A stretch of DNA of 64,000 nt from CBDHCC01 sp965261015 (GCA_965261015.1 CBDHCC010000001.1:186001-250000); one strand, 5' to 3'. Shown: positions 25,888 through 34,459, counted from the stretch's first letter. Made by a program: numbers and translations. Notes: generated by a model from the letters alone, not told the origin.

Positions 25888-25916
25888 TTGCGCGGATGCG
25901 CGACAGGACTCACAAT
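25888..25916 (+). promoter_or_regulatory. Possible promoter of the small-ORF transcript
   Basis: TTGCGC at 25888-25893 and CACAAT at 25911-25916 are separated by 17 bases, a plausible sigma-70 pair. A start near 25923 would give a leader of about 35 bases before the strong ribosome site at 25957. Weak by itself; supported only by geometry. Confidence 0.3.
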
Positions 25917-25971
25917 GCCCCTCGCGTCCAACCGGGCGCGACCTGTTCATTCAGCGAAAGGAGGTGATCCG

Positions 25972-26028
25972 ATGTCTCATGGTTCAGCACAGGGGTCGGT
26001 GAAGTCCGTTCGGAGCGCGCGCGTCTGA
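25972..26028 (+). CDS. Very short ORF with a perfect 16S-complementary ribosome site
   Basis: An 18-codon ORF, MSHGSAQGSVKSVRSARV, preceded by AAAGGAGGTGATCC at 25957-25970. That is an unbroken 14-base complement of the 3' end of bacterial 16S rRNA, far longer than normal ribosome binding sites in this window. The ATG follows after one base, closer than usual. A strong terminator at 26082-26117 ends the unit about 55 bases after the stop. The peptide is serine- and arginine-rich with no membrane segment. It could be a regulatory leader for the downstream glycosyltransferase gene, a genuine micro-peptide, or an RNA that binds 30S subunits. Function unknown. Confidence 0.5.
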   Translation: MSHGSAQGSVKSVRSARV

Positions 26029-26081
26029 CCAGACGCTAGACGGCGCTCCGTCGGCGGCACCGGCCGCTGACCATGCCTTGG

Positions 26082-26117
26082 AAGGGGTCGTCCGGCGGTA
26101 GCCGGGCGGCCCCTTTT
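26082..26117 (+). terminator. Rho-independent terminator after the short ORF
   Basis: A 14-base stem: AAGGGGTCGTCCGG at 26082-26095 pairs with CCGGGCGGCCCCTT at 26102-26115, including two G-U pairs, around a 6-base loop. The right arm continues into TTTT. It separates the short ORF from the glycosyltransferase gene and could act as terminator or attenuator. Confidence 0.75.
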
Positions 26118-26156
26118 CGCGCGTCGGCGGACTCGACAAGCGGGCGGCCAGCTACC

Positions 26157-26176
26157 ATGTTGCACCGCAGCAACAT
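26157..26176. promoter_or_regulatory. Inverted repeat upstream of the glycosyltransferase gene
   Basis: ATGTTGC, six bases, then GCAACAT forms a perfect 7+7 dyad about 110 bases before the glycosyltransferase start, in a locally less GC-rich stretch (26155-26215). The TTGC/GCAA half-sites resemble TGC-type operators bound by LacI- or PhaR-like regulators. The match is suggestive only. Confidence 0.4.
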
Positions 26177-26285
26177 TGGGAACTCCGATTGGTTTTGGGG
26201 GTTTAGTCTTTCGGGTCCGCGCCACCGGCGTACCCCGCTTCAACAGGAACTGGATCGCTCGCTGACGAACCTCGCCTCTCCGACT

Positions 26286-28556
26286 ATGCCACACCGCGCG
26301 GCCGACCGCGTCGGCGATGTCACGCATGTGGCCCTGCTGGGCAACTATCCGCCCCGGCAGTGCGGGATCGCGACCTTCACCGCCGACACGGCGGCATCGC
26401 TGCGCCTCGCCTCTCCCACCGTCAGGGTCGACATCTACGCGATGGACGACGGGGCTGGCTATCGCTTCCCGCCGGAGGTCACCGCGGGCGTCCCGCAGGA
26501 GGACGCGGCCGCCTATCGCGCGCTGGCCGAACGCATCAACGCCAGCGGTGCCCAGGTCCTCTGGATCCAGCACGAGTTCGGCATCTTCGGCGGGCCATCG
26601 GGCGAGCATCTGCTGGCGCTCACCAGCCATCTGGTCATTCCCTACGTCCTGACCCTCCACACGGTGCTCGACCGCCCGAGCGCGGTGCAGCGCCGGGTCC
26701 TGAACGCGCTGATGGGCGGCGCGGCCAAAGTGATCGCGATGGTCGAGCGCGCGCGCGACATCCTGGTGCGCTCGTACGACGTTCCCCGGTCCCGGATCGC
26801 GGTGATCCCGCACGGCATCCCCGACCGCCCGCTTATGCCCACCGCGGCCGGAAAGGCGCGGCTGGGACTGGGCGACCGGCCGATCGTGCTGACCTTCGGC
26901 CTGCTGTCGCCCGACAAGGGGCTGGAGGACATGATCGCCGCGCTGCCCGCCATTCGGAAGCGCGCACCCCGGACGCTCTACGTCATCGCGGGGGCAACCC
27001 ACCCGCACCTGGTCGCGCGCGAGGGCGATGCGTTCCGCGACGCCCTGAAGGCCCAGGCGGACGCGCTGGGCGTCGGCGACATGGTCGAATTCGTGAACCG
27101 CTTCATGGAACTCGACGAGCTGACCGACTGGCTGGCTGCCGCGGACGTGTACGTCACGCCCTATCGCAATCCGGCGCAGATCACGTCGGGCACGCTCGCT
27201 TACGCGGTCGGCATGGGCAAGGCGGTCGTCTCGACCCCCTATGTCCACGCCGCCGAACTGTTGGCGGACGACGGGGGTCGGCTGGTGCCCTTCCGGTCGC
27301 CCGAGGACCTGGCGGAGGCGGTGGGTGGTCTGCTGGCCGATCCCGATGCCCTGACCTCCCTGTCGCGTCGCGCCTATGCCCGGGGGCGTGCCACGACCTG
27401 GCCGCGGTCCGGCGAAGCGGCGATGGCGCTGTTCGGCACGATCCTGGCCCATCGCGTCGCCAGCCTGCCCGCGCCGGCGGCCGCGCCCGCGGCGGGGGCT
27501 GCGCTGGCGGGGGTCGCGCGGCTGACCGACGACACCGGCATGGTGCAGCATTCCATCCTGGCGGTTCCCGATCGCAGTCACGGCTATTGCATCGACGACA
27601 ATGCGCGCGCTCTGATGCTGATGGCGCTGGAGCCCGCGATGGAGGCCGAGCAGCGCGCGCGGCTGTCGATGATCTATGCCGCCTTCCTGCAGCACGGCTG
27701 GAACGCGGAGACGGGCCGGTTCCGCAATTTCATGGGCTTCGACCGTCGCTGGCTGGAAGAGGTCGGCAGCGAGGATTCGAACGGCCGCACGCTCTGGGCG
27801 CTCGGCGTGACGGCGGCGCGCCACCCGGACGCCGCGATCGCGCGCTGGGCGGAGCGACTGTACGACACGGTCGCCCCGGCGATGACCGACCTCACCAGTC
27901 CCCGCGCGCTCGCCTTCCTGATCCTAGGCGCCGTCGCCCGGCTGGAGGTGGCGGACGATCACGAGGAGTCGCTGGCCCTGCTGTCCCGGCTGGGCGGGCG
28001 GCTGATGGCGCTGGTCGAGGCCAATCGCCGGCCCGACTGGACCTGGTTCGAGATCATGCTCGCCTACGACAATGCACGCTTGCCCGAAGCGCTGATCCGC
28101 GCCGGCGACGTGCTGGGCGACAGGGCGATGGTCGAGGCCGGCCTGGGCACGCTCGCCTGGATCGGTGCCAAGCAGCGCACGGAGCGGGGGCATTTCCGCC
28201 CCGTCGGGACCGCAAGCTTCGGCTTGGCCCACACGGAACCCGCCGCCTACGACCAGCAGCCGCTGGACGCCTGGGCGATGATCGACGCGTGCGAGGCCGC
28301 GGCGGGTCTGGACCCCGATCCGCGCTGGGTCGCCTTATCGGAACGGGCCTATCGGTGGTTCCTGGGCGACAACGATCTGGGCCTGTCCATGCTGGCGCCG
28401 ATGACGGGGGAGTGCTTCGACGGGCTGAACCCGGTGGGCGTCAACCTGAACCATGGGGCGGAGTCGGTCCTGGCGTGGCATCTTGCCCGCGTCGCCAAGA
28501 TGCGTATGGACGCGCGGGTGGCGGACCGGCGGACACGCGCCGCGGTCGCCAGCTAG
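26286..28556 (+). CDS. Glycosyltransferase family 4 fused to an alpha/alpha-barrel domain
   Basis: A 756-residue cytosolic protein. Residues about 14-370 are a GT4-type glycosyltransferase: VALLGNYPPRQCGIATFTADT at the N-terminus, HEFGIFGG, VIPHGIPD, then GLLSPDKGLEDMIAAL and the nucleotide-sugar-binding YRNPAQITSGTLAYAVGMGKAVVSTPY. From about 410 on, GYCIDDNARALMLMALE opens a helical-barrel domain resembling glycosidase-type (alpha/alpha)6 folds. ATG 26286 fits the start of the conserved domain, but no ribosome site is clear and the frame is open upstream to ATG 26157 and 26073. Followed by a GH130 protein, so the pair may build or process a mannoside; inferred from context. Confidence 0.85.
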   Translation: MPHRAADRVGDVTHVALLGNYPPRQCGIATFTADTAASLRLASPTVRVDIYAMDDGAGYRFPPEVTAGVPQEDAAAYRALAERINASGAQVLWIQHEFGIFGGPSGEHLLALTSHLVIPYVLTLHTVLDRPSAVQRRVLNALMGGAAKVIAMVERARDILVRSYDVPRSRIAVIPHGIPDRPLMPTAAGKARLGLGDRPIVLTFGLLSPDKGLEDMIAALPAIRKRAPRTLYVIAGATHPHLVAREGDAFRDALKAQADALGVGDMVEFVNRFMELDELTDWLAAADVYVTPYRNPAQITSGTLAYAVGMGKAVVSTPYVHAAELLADDGGRLVPFRSPEDLAEAVGGLLADPDALTSLSRRAYARGRATTWPRSGEAAMALFGTILAHRVASLPAPAAAPAAGAALAGVARLTDDTGMVQHSILAVPDRSHGYCIDDNARALMLMALEPAMEAEQRARLSMIYAAFLQHGWNAETGRFRNFMGFDRRWLEEVGSEDSNGRTLWALGVTAARHPDAAIARWAERLYDTVAPAMTDLTSPRALAFLILGAVARLEVADDHEESLALLSRLGGRLMALVEANRRPDWTWFEIMLAYDNARLPEALIRAGDVLGDRAMVEAGLGTLAWIGAKQRTERGHFRPVGTASFGLAHTEPAAYDQQPLDAWAMIDACEAAAGLDPDPRWVALSERAYRWFLGDNDLGLSMLAPMTGECFDGLNPVGVNLNHGAESVLAWHLARVAKMRMDARVADRRTRAAVAS

Positions 28557-29889
28557 GGAACGGGTCGCCGCCAGGCCCGCCAAGAGGGGCCGCGACATCC
28601 GTATCCACCACCACCCGCTGCGTCTGACCGCCGATCCGGAAAAGGTCGTCGTCCGGCCGTTCCACCTGTCGTGGCAGCAATCCGGCGTCGCGTCGTCGCG
28701 CACGGTGCGGACCGTGCGCCGCGTCCTGTCCCTGTCCGAGACGCAGGTCGAGGCCGAACTCGCCCACGTCTATCGCGACTTCGCGCGGCGCCACTGGCAG
28801 ACGCGCAAGGTTTTCGAGGAGCGTTGGGACGCGCTGGCGGCCGAGCTGGAGCATTATGGCGTCATGGGCGACCTGGACCCGCCGCCCGCCATGCGAGAGC
28901 TGATCGGCGCGTATTTCTCCCACGAATACGCCTACGCTGCCGCCGCGCTGATGAACCCGTCGGTCGTGCCGCACCCGGACCAGAGCGGGCTGGAAGAGGG
29001 CGCGGTGCGCTTCGCGATGTCGCTGCGCGCGGTGGGCGAGGGCCACATTTCGACCGTGTGCTTCCGCGAAGGCATCGTGACCGCCAACCGGCAGATGACG
29101 CTGCAGCCGGAACCGCCCTTCGCCACGTCGGCCGACATGATCCGGGACCTGGACGGCGACGGCCACACCGGGCCGGACGATCCGGTCTGCGTCTATCGCC
29201 ACCGCGACAGCTCGCTGTCGGCGACCGTGCTGTTCCCGGTCACCGACGCCCAGTCCAAGGGGCTGGAGGACCTGCGGCTGACGAAGTTCGAGGACGGGGA
29301 GTGGCTGGGCACCTACACCGCGTTCAATGGATCCGACATCCGGTCCGAGCTGCTGCGCACCCGCGACTTCCGCTCGTTCATCCTCCAGCCGATGTTCGGC
29401 TCCGCGTCCCGAAACAAGGGCATGGCGCTGTTCCCGGAAAAGATCGGCGGCGAATACAAGATGCTGGGGCGACAGGACGGCGAGAACCTGTTCCTGCTCT
29501 CCTCCGACCGGCTGGACCAGTGGGGCGAGGGGGCTAAGCTGATGGAACCCGCCTATCCATGGGAGTTCATCCAGATCGGCAATTGTGGGTCGCCCATCCG
29601 GGTGGACGAGGGCTGGCTGGTCCTGACGCATGGAGTGGGCGCGGTCCGGCGCTACACCATCGGCGCGGTGCTGCTGGACGCGGACGACCCGTCCAAGATC
29701 CTGGGCCGCACCCCCGACCCGGTGCTGGCCGCCGCGTCCGACGAGCGGGACGGCTATGTCCCCAACGTGGTCTATTCGTGCGGCGGCATGGCGGTGGGCC
29801 GCGACCTGTTCCTGCCTTACGGCATCGCGGACAGCTCGGTCGGCTTCGCCTTCATCGGGCTGGACGAACTGATCGGCTGCATGGTTTAA
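28453..29889 (+). CDS. Glycoside hydrolase family 130 (beta-mannoside phosphorylase-like) protein
   Basis: A protein of up to 478 residues whose domain matches GH130: GVASSRTVRTVRRVLSLSE-type N-terminal helices, SKGLEDLRLTKFEDGEWLGTYTAFNG (catalytic and substrate-binding region), NKGMALFPEKIGGEYKML and IQIGNCGSPIRVDEGWLVLTHGVG. Family enzymes are beta-1,2- or beta-1,4-mannoside phosphorylases and mannosidases. The start is problematic. ATG 28453 overlaps the glycosyltransferase by 104 bases and gives an odd basic N-terminus. The domain seems to begin at IRIHHHPLRL, where the codon at 28597 is ATC preceded by AAGAGGGG. No ATG or GTG lies between, only a TTG at 28483. Confidence 0.85.
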   Translation: MGRSRSWRGILPASPRCVWTRGWRTGGHAPRSPARERVAARPAKRGRDIRIHHHPLRLTADPEKVVVRPFHLSWQQSGVASSRTVRTVRRVLSLSETQVEAELAHVYRDFARRHWQTRKVFEERWDALAAELEHYGVMGDLDPPPAMRELIGAYFSHEYAYAAAALMNPSVVPHPDQSGLEEGAVRFAMSLRAVGEGHISTVCFREGIVTANRQMTLQPEPPFATSADMIRDLDGDGHTGPDDPVCVYRHRDSSLSATVLFPVTDAQSKGLEDLRLTKFEDGEWLGTYTAFNGSDIRSELLRTRDFRSFILQPMFGSASRNKGMALFPEKIGGEYKMLGRQDGENLFLLSSDRLDQWGEGAKLMEPAYPWEFIQIGNCGSPIRVDEGWLVLTHGVGAVRRYTIGAVLLDADDPSKILGRTPDPVLAAASDERDGYVPNVVYSCGGMAVGRDLFLPYGIADSSVGFAFIGLDELIGCMV

Positions 29890-29914
29890 GGGGCGGGTCA
29901 GGGGAGCTACGGCG

Positions 29915-31435
29915 ATGCGGTGGATGGTGGCGGCTGGGGCGATATTGCTGGCGGGGTGTGCCACGAGCGGGGCCGAGCCACAGTCGGTGGCCGACAGCGG
30001 ACATCCGGTGATCCTGCGTCCCTATGCGGGGAACGGCGACCTGGAGGTCTCGCTTCGGCGGATCGCGACGCTGGACGACGCCGGACCCCGGCTGAACGCC
30101 GTCATCGCGGTCCTGCCCGAGGCGCGCGAGCAGGACGAGAGGCTGGAAAAGGCACCGGCCGCGGAGCGTCGACGGGGCTCTCTGTTTCGCATTCCCGTCC
30201 TCATCAAGGACAACATTGCCATCGCCGGGCAGCCGACCACCGCCGGCAGCCTCGCTCTCAAGGACAACATCGCCGCCGCCGACGCACCGCTGGTCGTCCG
30301 GCTGCGCGAGGCGGGGCTGGTGATCCTGGGGCGCACCAACCTGTCGGAATGGGCCAACATCCGCTCCACCAACTCGACCAGCGGGTGGAGTGCCATTGGG
30401 GGCCTGACGGTCAACCCCTGGGGCGCGGGGCGCAACGCCTGCGGCTCATCCTCCGGCAGCGCCGCCGCCGTGGCCGCCCGCTTCGCGCCGCTCGCCATCG
30501 GGACGGAGACGGACGGCTCCATCACCTGTCCGGCGGGCGTGAATGGCGTGGTCGGCTTCAAGCCTTCGCTGGGCGTGGTGTCGGGCGAGGGCGTGGTGCC
30601 CATCGCCCACAGCCAGGACACCGCTGGCCCCATTGCGCGCACGGTCGCCGACGCGGCCGCCCTGCTCGACGCCATGCGGACGGACGGCCAGCAGGTGGGA
30701 GCGCTACCATCGGGCGCTCTCCGGGGCATCCGCGTCGGCGTGCTGCGTGATCGGGTGGGCGGGGACGCGGAGATCGTCGCCGCCTTTGGCACGGCGCTGG
30801 AGCAGCTGCGCCAGGCGGGGGCCACGATCGTGGAGATCGCCGACAGCCAGTCCGGCCTGGACGGGCTGGACGACGCCGAACTCACGGTGCTGCTGGCCGA
30901 GCTGAAGGGCGACATGGCCGCCTATCTCGCCACCACCGACCCCGCCCGCGTGCCCAGCCGCACGCTGGCCGACCTGATCGCCTTCAACAAGGCGAACCCC
31001 GAGGAACTGCGCTATTTCGACCAGGACCTGTTCGAGCGTGCCCAGGCGGGGCCGCTCGGCTGCCCGCCCGCCGCCGCCGGCTGCGTGAGCGATCCCGCCT
31101 ATCTCGCGGCGCTCGCCAAGGCCAAGGGGCTGTCCCAGGGCAAGCTCGCCTCGCTCCTCGCGGACAACGACGTGGCCTTATTGGTGGGCGTCACCAACGG
31201 CCCGGCGTGGCTCTCCACGCTGGGCGAGGGCGACGCCTATGAGGGGCCGTCGGTCAGCCAGCTGCCCGCCATGGCCGGCGCGCCGCACCTGACCGTGCCG
31301 ATGGCGCTGGTGCGCGGCTTGCCCGTCGGCCTGAGCTTCATCGGCGCGATCGGCGACGACGCGCGCATCCTGTCATACGGCGCGGCGTTCGAGGCGGTCC
31401 GCCTTCCGCTGCCGGAGCCACCGCTGGCCCCGTGA
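29915..31435 (+). CDS. Amidase-signature family lipoprotein
   Basis: A 506-residue amidase-signature hydrolase. A lipobox (LLAGC, Cys15) indicates export and lipid anchoring. The catalytic triad is readable: K98 in PVLIKDNI, the cis-serine S178 in CGSSSGSAA, and nucleophile S202 in GTETDGSITCPAGVNG, exactly 24 residues apart as usual. It would hydrolyse an amide in the envelope; the substrate is unknown. It follows the GH130 gene by 25 bases on the same strand, possibly in one transcript. Related enzymes in sphingomonads are often secreted in this way. Confidence 0.92.
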   Translation: MRWMVAAGAILLAGCATSGAEPQSVADSGHPVILRPYAGNGDLEVSLRRIATLDDAGPRLNAVIAVLPEAREQDERLEKAPAAERRRGSLFRIPVLIKDNIAIAGQPTTAGSLALKDNIAAADAPLVVRLREAGLVILGRTNLSEWANIRSTNSTSGWSAIGGLTVNPWGAGRNACGSSSGSAAAVAARFAPLAIGTETDGSITCPAGVNGVVGFKPSLGVVSGEGVVPIAHSQDTAGPIARTVADAAALLDAMRTDGQQVGALPSGALRGIRVGVLRDRVGGDAEIVAAFGTALEQLRQAGATIVEIADSQSGLDGLDDAELTVLLAELKGDMAAYLATTDPARVPSRTLADLIAFNKANPEELRYFDQDLFERAQAGPLGCPPAAAGCVSDPAYLAALAKAKGLSQGKLASLLADNDVALLVGVTNGPAWLSTLGEGDAYEGPSVSQLPAMAGAPHLTVPMALVRGLPVGLSFIGAIGDDARILSYGAAFEAVRLPLPEPPLAP

Positions 31436-31568
31436 CGCGTGTTCCACGTGGAACATCGTTCCCGCCCAATGGGGAGGGGCCTTGGCAAGGACCTTTTGCC
31501 GTTCGCGATTAGGCAGGCTCATATCGTTCGGCGATAGCGTCGGTTCCTTATCGCTGCGACCCCCGCGC

Positions 31569-31657
31569 GTCCTGAGCCTGTCGAAGGACATACCAGTGGC
31601 TCAGCAGCGGCGAGTTCCGGCAAGTGCTTACCTAGCGTCCTTCGACAGGCTCAGGAC
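31569..31657. repeat. Inverted pair of 21-base repeats (family B)
   Basis: A 21-base repeat beginning GTCCTGAGCCTG and ending GAAGGAC lies at 31569-31589; its exact reverse complement lies at 31637-31657, 47 bases away. The same pair, at much larger spacing, encloses a GIY-YIG gene at 43.2-43.6 kb. This is a REPIN-like arrangement. The rest of the 290-base gap between the amidase and the histidine kinase shows no gene. Confidence 0.85.
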
Positions 31658-31727
31658 GAGCGGATGAGTGGTAGGATATTCGGCCTTCCGCGAAGACGGG
31701 GCTGGGCCTCGCCCGACACGCCCCCGC

Positions 31728-32828
31728 TCACCGAGGCGGGATCGTGATGGTGAGCGTCAGGCCGTTGCCCGCGGTGCTCCACTCCGAGCGCGCGCGCAGC
31801 GACCCGATCGCGGCGTCCATCAGCCGGCTGCCGAGCCCGCGCGACGCGTCGAGAGCCGCCAGCGCGTCCTCGTCGCCCACGCCATCGTCGGCGCACACGA
31901 CCCGATAGCCGCCGTCCGCCGTCGCCTCGCCGGAAATCGTGACCCGTCCCTGCGCCTGACTGGGTGGAAAGGCGTGCTTGATCGCGTTGGCGACGAACTC
32001 GTTCGCGACGATCGCGATCGAGTGCGCGTCGGCGGAGTTCACCGTGCGCTCCGCGAAGCGCGCGCGGACCGTGACGTGGCCGGGGGCCGCGGCGGAGAAC
32101 AGGCCACCGGCGCGGGAGAACAGCGCGGACAGCTCCACCGTCTCGCCGTCCGACGCGTGGTGCAGCTCCTCGTGGATCGCGGCCACGGTGCCGACCCGCT
32201 GGGCCACCGTTTCCAGCGCCTCGCGCACCGCCGGGTCGGTCGCGCGACCCGCCTGCAGGCGCACCACGGCGCTGACGGACTGGAGCGAGTTCTTCACCCG
32301 ATGGTCGATCTCGCCCAGCAGCACCTCCTGGCGCCTCAGGGCGGCGCGCAGCTCGATCTGCTGCATGACCTGGCGCGACAGCACGCCCAGGGCCTTGCGC
32401 TGGCCCTCCTCCAGGCGTCGCGGCCGGCGGTCGAGGACGCACAACGTGCCGATCGGCACACCGGCGGCCGTCCGCAGCACCGCGCCGGCGTAGAAGCGCA
32501 GCCCCTCCTCGCCGGTCACCAGCGGATTGTCCGCCGTGCGCGCATCGAGGCTGAGGTCCGGGATCTCCAGATCGTCGCCGGCCAGGATCGCGTGCGTGCA
32601 GATGGCGTCGTCCAGCGGCATGGCGCGCGCGCCGATCCCGCGCTCCGCCTTGAAGAACTGGCGGTCGCGATCCAGCAGGGTGACGGCCGCGATCGGCGCG
32701 TCGCACAGACTGGCCGCCAGCTCCACCAGCTCGTCGAAGTCCCGCTCCGGATCGCTGTCGAGAATGCCGAGTCGGTCGAGCGCGGCCAGGCGTTGGGACT
32801 GTTGCGGGTGTTCGGCGGCGGCGGGCAG
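31728..32828 (-). CDS. GAF-domain sensor histidine kinase, HWE/HisKA_2 type
   Basis: A cytosolic sensor kinase with an N-terminal GAF domain (about 30-140), a HisKA_2 dimerisation segment with phospho-acceptor H176 in LLGEIDHRVKNSLQSV, and an HATPase domain (NEFVANAIKHAF, ADDGVGDE, GLGSRLM). The conserved N-terminal block RLAALDRLGILDSDPERDFDELVELAA precedes the first GTG (32726), so a start there would cut the GAF domain. No ATG, GTG or TTG occurs further upstream in frame. A CTG at 32828, preceded by GAAAGGA at good spacing, gives a 366-residue protein and is my preferred start. The upstream frame stays open to the argB stop codon. Confidence 0.85.
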   Translation of the reverse strand: MPAAAEHPQQSQRLAALDRLGILDSDPERDFDELVELAASLCDAPIAAVTLLDRDRQFFKAERGIGARAMPLDDAICTHAILAGDDLEIPDLSLDARTADNPLVTGEEGLRFYAGAVLRTAAGVPIGTLCVLDRRPRRLEEGQRKALGVLSRQVMQQIELRAALRRQEVLLGEIDHRVKNSLQSVSAVVRLQAGRATDPAVREALETVAQRVGTVAAIHEELHHASDGETVELSALFSRAGGLFSAAAPGHVTVRARFAERTVNSADAHSIAIVANEFVANAIKHAFPPSQAQGRVTISGEATADGGYRVVCADDGVGDEDALAALDASRGLGSRLMDAAIGSLRARSEWSTAGNGLTLTITIPPR

Positions 32829-32912
32829 CGCGGGCGTCCTTTCGGGATGGCGACGATCGCCGTCTAGCCGCCGCCACCCCGGCTGAAAAGAGGCGCGGGC
32901 GGGCGAACGGCG

Positions 32913-33806
32913 CTACCGCCGGACCAGCGTGCCGGCCCCTTCGCGCGTGAAGAACTCCAGCAGCAGGGCGTGCGGCACGCGCCCGTCCAGCACCACGGCG
33001 GCGTCCACCCCGGCCTCGACCGCGGCCACGCAGGTGCCGAGCTTCGGGATCATGCCACCGGTGATCGCGCCCGCGTCTTCCAACCGGGCGATGGCGGCGG
33101 GGTCCAGGTCGGTCATCAGTCGGCCGTCGCGGTCCAGCACGCCGGCCACGTCGGTCAAGAGGAACAGGCGCGCCGCCCCCAGGGCGCTCGCGATCGCGCC
33201 GGCCATGGTGTCGGCGTTGATGTTGTAGGTGGCGCCGTCCTCGCCGCTGGCGATGGGGGCGATGACCGGCACGATGCCCGCCGCCGACAGGGTGTCGAGC
33301 ACCCGACGGTCAACCCGCGCGGGTTCGCCGACGAAGCCCAGATCGACGACCGCCTCGATCGCGGAGCCGGGGTCGGGCCGGGTGCGTGTCAGGCGGCGCG
33401 CGACGACCATTCCGTCGTCCTTCCCCGACAGCCCGGCCGCCCGCCCGCCGGCGGCCGCGATGGCCGCGACGATCCGCTTGTTCAGCGTGCCGGACAGGAC
33501 CATCTCGGCCACCTCGGCGGTGCGCGCGTCGGTGACGCGCAGCCCGTCAACGAAGCGCGTCTCGACTCCCAGGGCGGCCAGCATCGTGCCGATCTGCGGA
33601 CCACCGCCGTGCACGACGACCGGGTTGATGCCGACTGCCTTCAACAGCACCACGTCTTCCGCGAACATCCGCGCCGCGTCCGGGTCGCCCATGGCGTGGC
33701 CGCCATATTTCACCACGAAGGTCGCCCCCGCATAACGCTGAAGGTAGGGCAGCGCGTCCGCGAGCGTGCGCGCCTTGGCGAGCGTGTCGGGCGCGGGCCC
33801 GGTCAC
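32913..33806 (-). CDS. argB: Acetylglutamate kinase
   Basis: A 297-residue amino acid kinase phosphorylating N-acetylglutamate in arginine biosynthesis. Family segments are FVVKYGGHAMGD, NPVVVHGGGPQIG, LSGTLNKRIV, GLSGKDDGM, TYNINADTMAGAIA and the C-terminal GGMIPKLGTCVAAVEAGV. It starts with GTG overlapping the stop of the transporter gene upstream. Its TAG stop is in the same reading frame as the histidine kinase that follows, with no intervening stop. Length and motifs are normal. Confidence 0.96.
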   Translation of the reverse strand: MTGPAPDTLAKARTLADALPYLQRYAGATFVVKYGGHAMGDPDAARMFAEDVVLLKAVGINPVVVHGGGPQIGTMLAALGVETRFVDGLRVTDARTAEVAEMVLSGTLNKRIVAAIAAAGGRAAGLSGKDDGMVVARRLTRTRPDPGSAIEAVVDLGFVGEPARVDRRVLDTLSAAGIVPVIAPIASGEDGATYNINADTMAGAIASALGAARLFLLTDVAGVLDRDGRLMTDLDPAAIARLEDAGAITGGMIPKLGTCVAAVEAGVDAAVVLDGRVPHALLLEFFTREGAGTLVRR

Positions 33807-34459
33807 GGCCGCCGGTCCAGCCGCCGGCCGATCGCCACGAACGCGGCGATCAGCAGCGGGACCAGCACCACGCTCAGGGTCACCTTGGCCAGCGCCTGGC
33901 CCAGGATCAGGTCGGCGATCGGGCGCACGCCGGCGAAGGCGACGGTGATGAAGATCAGCGTGTCCACGACCTGGCTGACCGCGCTCGCCACCCCGCCGCG
34001 GATCGCCATCCACCCGGCGGTGCCCCCATCCTTGCGGGGTCGCGCCATCCGGGCGAACAGGAAGACGTTGAGGAACTGCGACACGCCATAGGCCAGCACG
34101 CCGGCCAGCATCAGCCGGACATTCTGACCCAGGATGATGGGGAACGCGGCCTTGGCGGGTTCGTACATCCCCGCGTCGGTCGGCAGCGTCAGAACGACGG
34201 AGATCAGCGCGATCGCGGTGCCCAGCGGCAGGAAGCCCCACAGCACCAGCCGGTTCGCCGCCGCGCGGCCGTGCAGTTCCGCCGTGGTGGACGACAGCAC
34301 GACGAGCAGCAGGAAGGCGAAGATGCCCGCCTCGACCGCCAGCGGACCCAGCGCCACCTGCTTGGCCCCCAATATGCCGGCCAGCACCGTCATCCCGCCA
34401 TAGAGGAGCGCGGTGGCGTGGAGGGAGCGCGGAATGGCGGCGGGAGCGGGGTGGGCCAT
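33803..34459 (-). CDS. Queuosine precursor transporter (YhhQ/VUT family)
   Basis: A 218-residue inner-membrane protein with about six hydrophobic helices. It fits the YhhQ (DUF165) family, whose E. coli member imports the queuosine precursors preQ0 and preQ1. Family landmarks include TTAELHGRAAANRLVLWGF and FLNVFLFARMAR, followed by AIRGGVASAVSQVVDTLIFITVAF. It leads a leftward unit and overlaps argB by 4 bases. No queuosine synthesis gene is nearby, so its placement with argB looks opportunistic. Confidence 0.88.
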   Translation of the reverse strand: MAHPAPAAIPRSLHATALLYGGMTVLAGILGAKQVALGPLAVEAGIFAFLLLVVLSSTTAELHGRAAANRLVLWGFLPLGTAIALISVVLTLPTDAGMYEPAKAAFPIILGQNVRLMLAGVLAYGVSQFLNVFLFARMARPRKDGGTAGWMAIRGGVASAVSQVVDTLIFITVAFAGVRPIADLILGQALAKVTLSVVLVPLLIAAFVAIGRRLDRRP

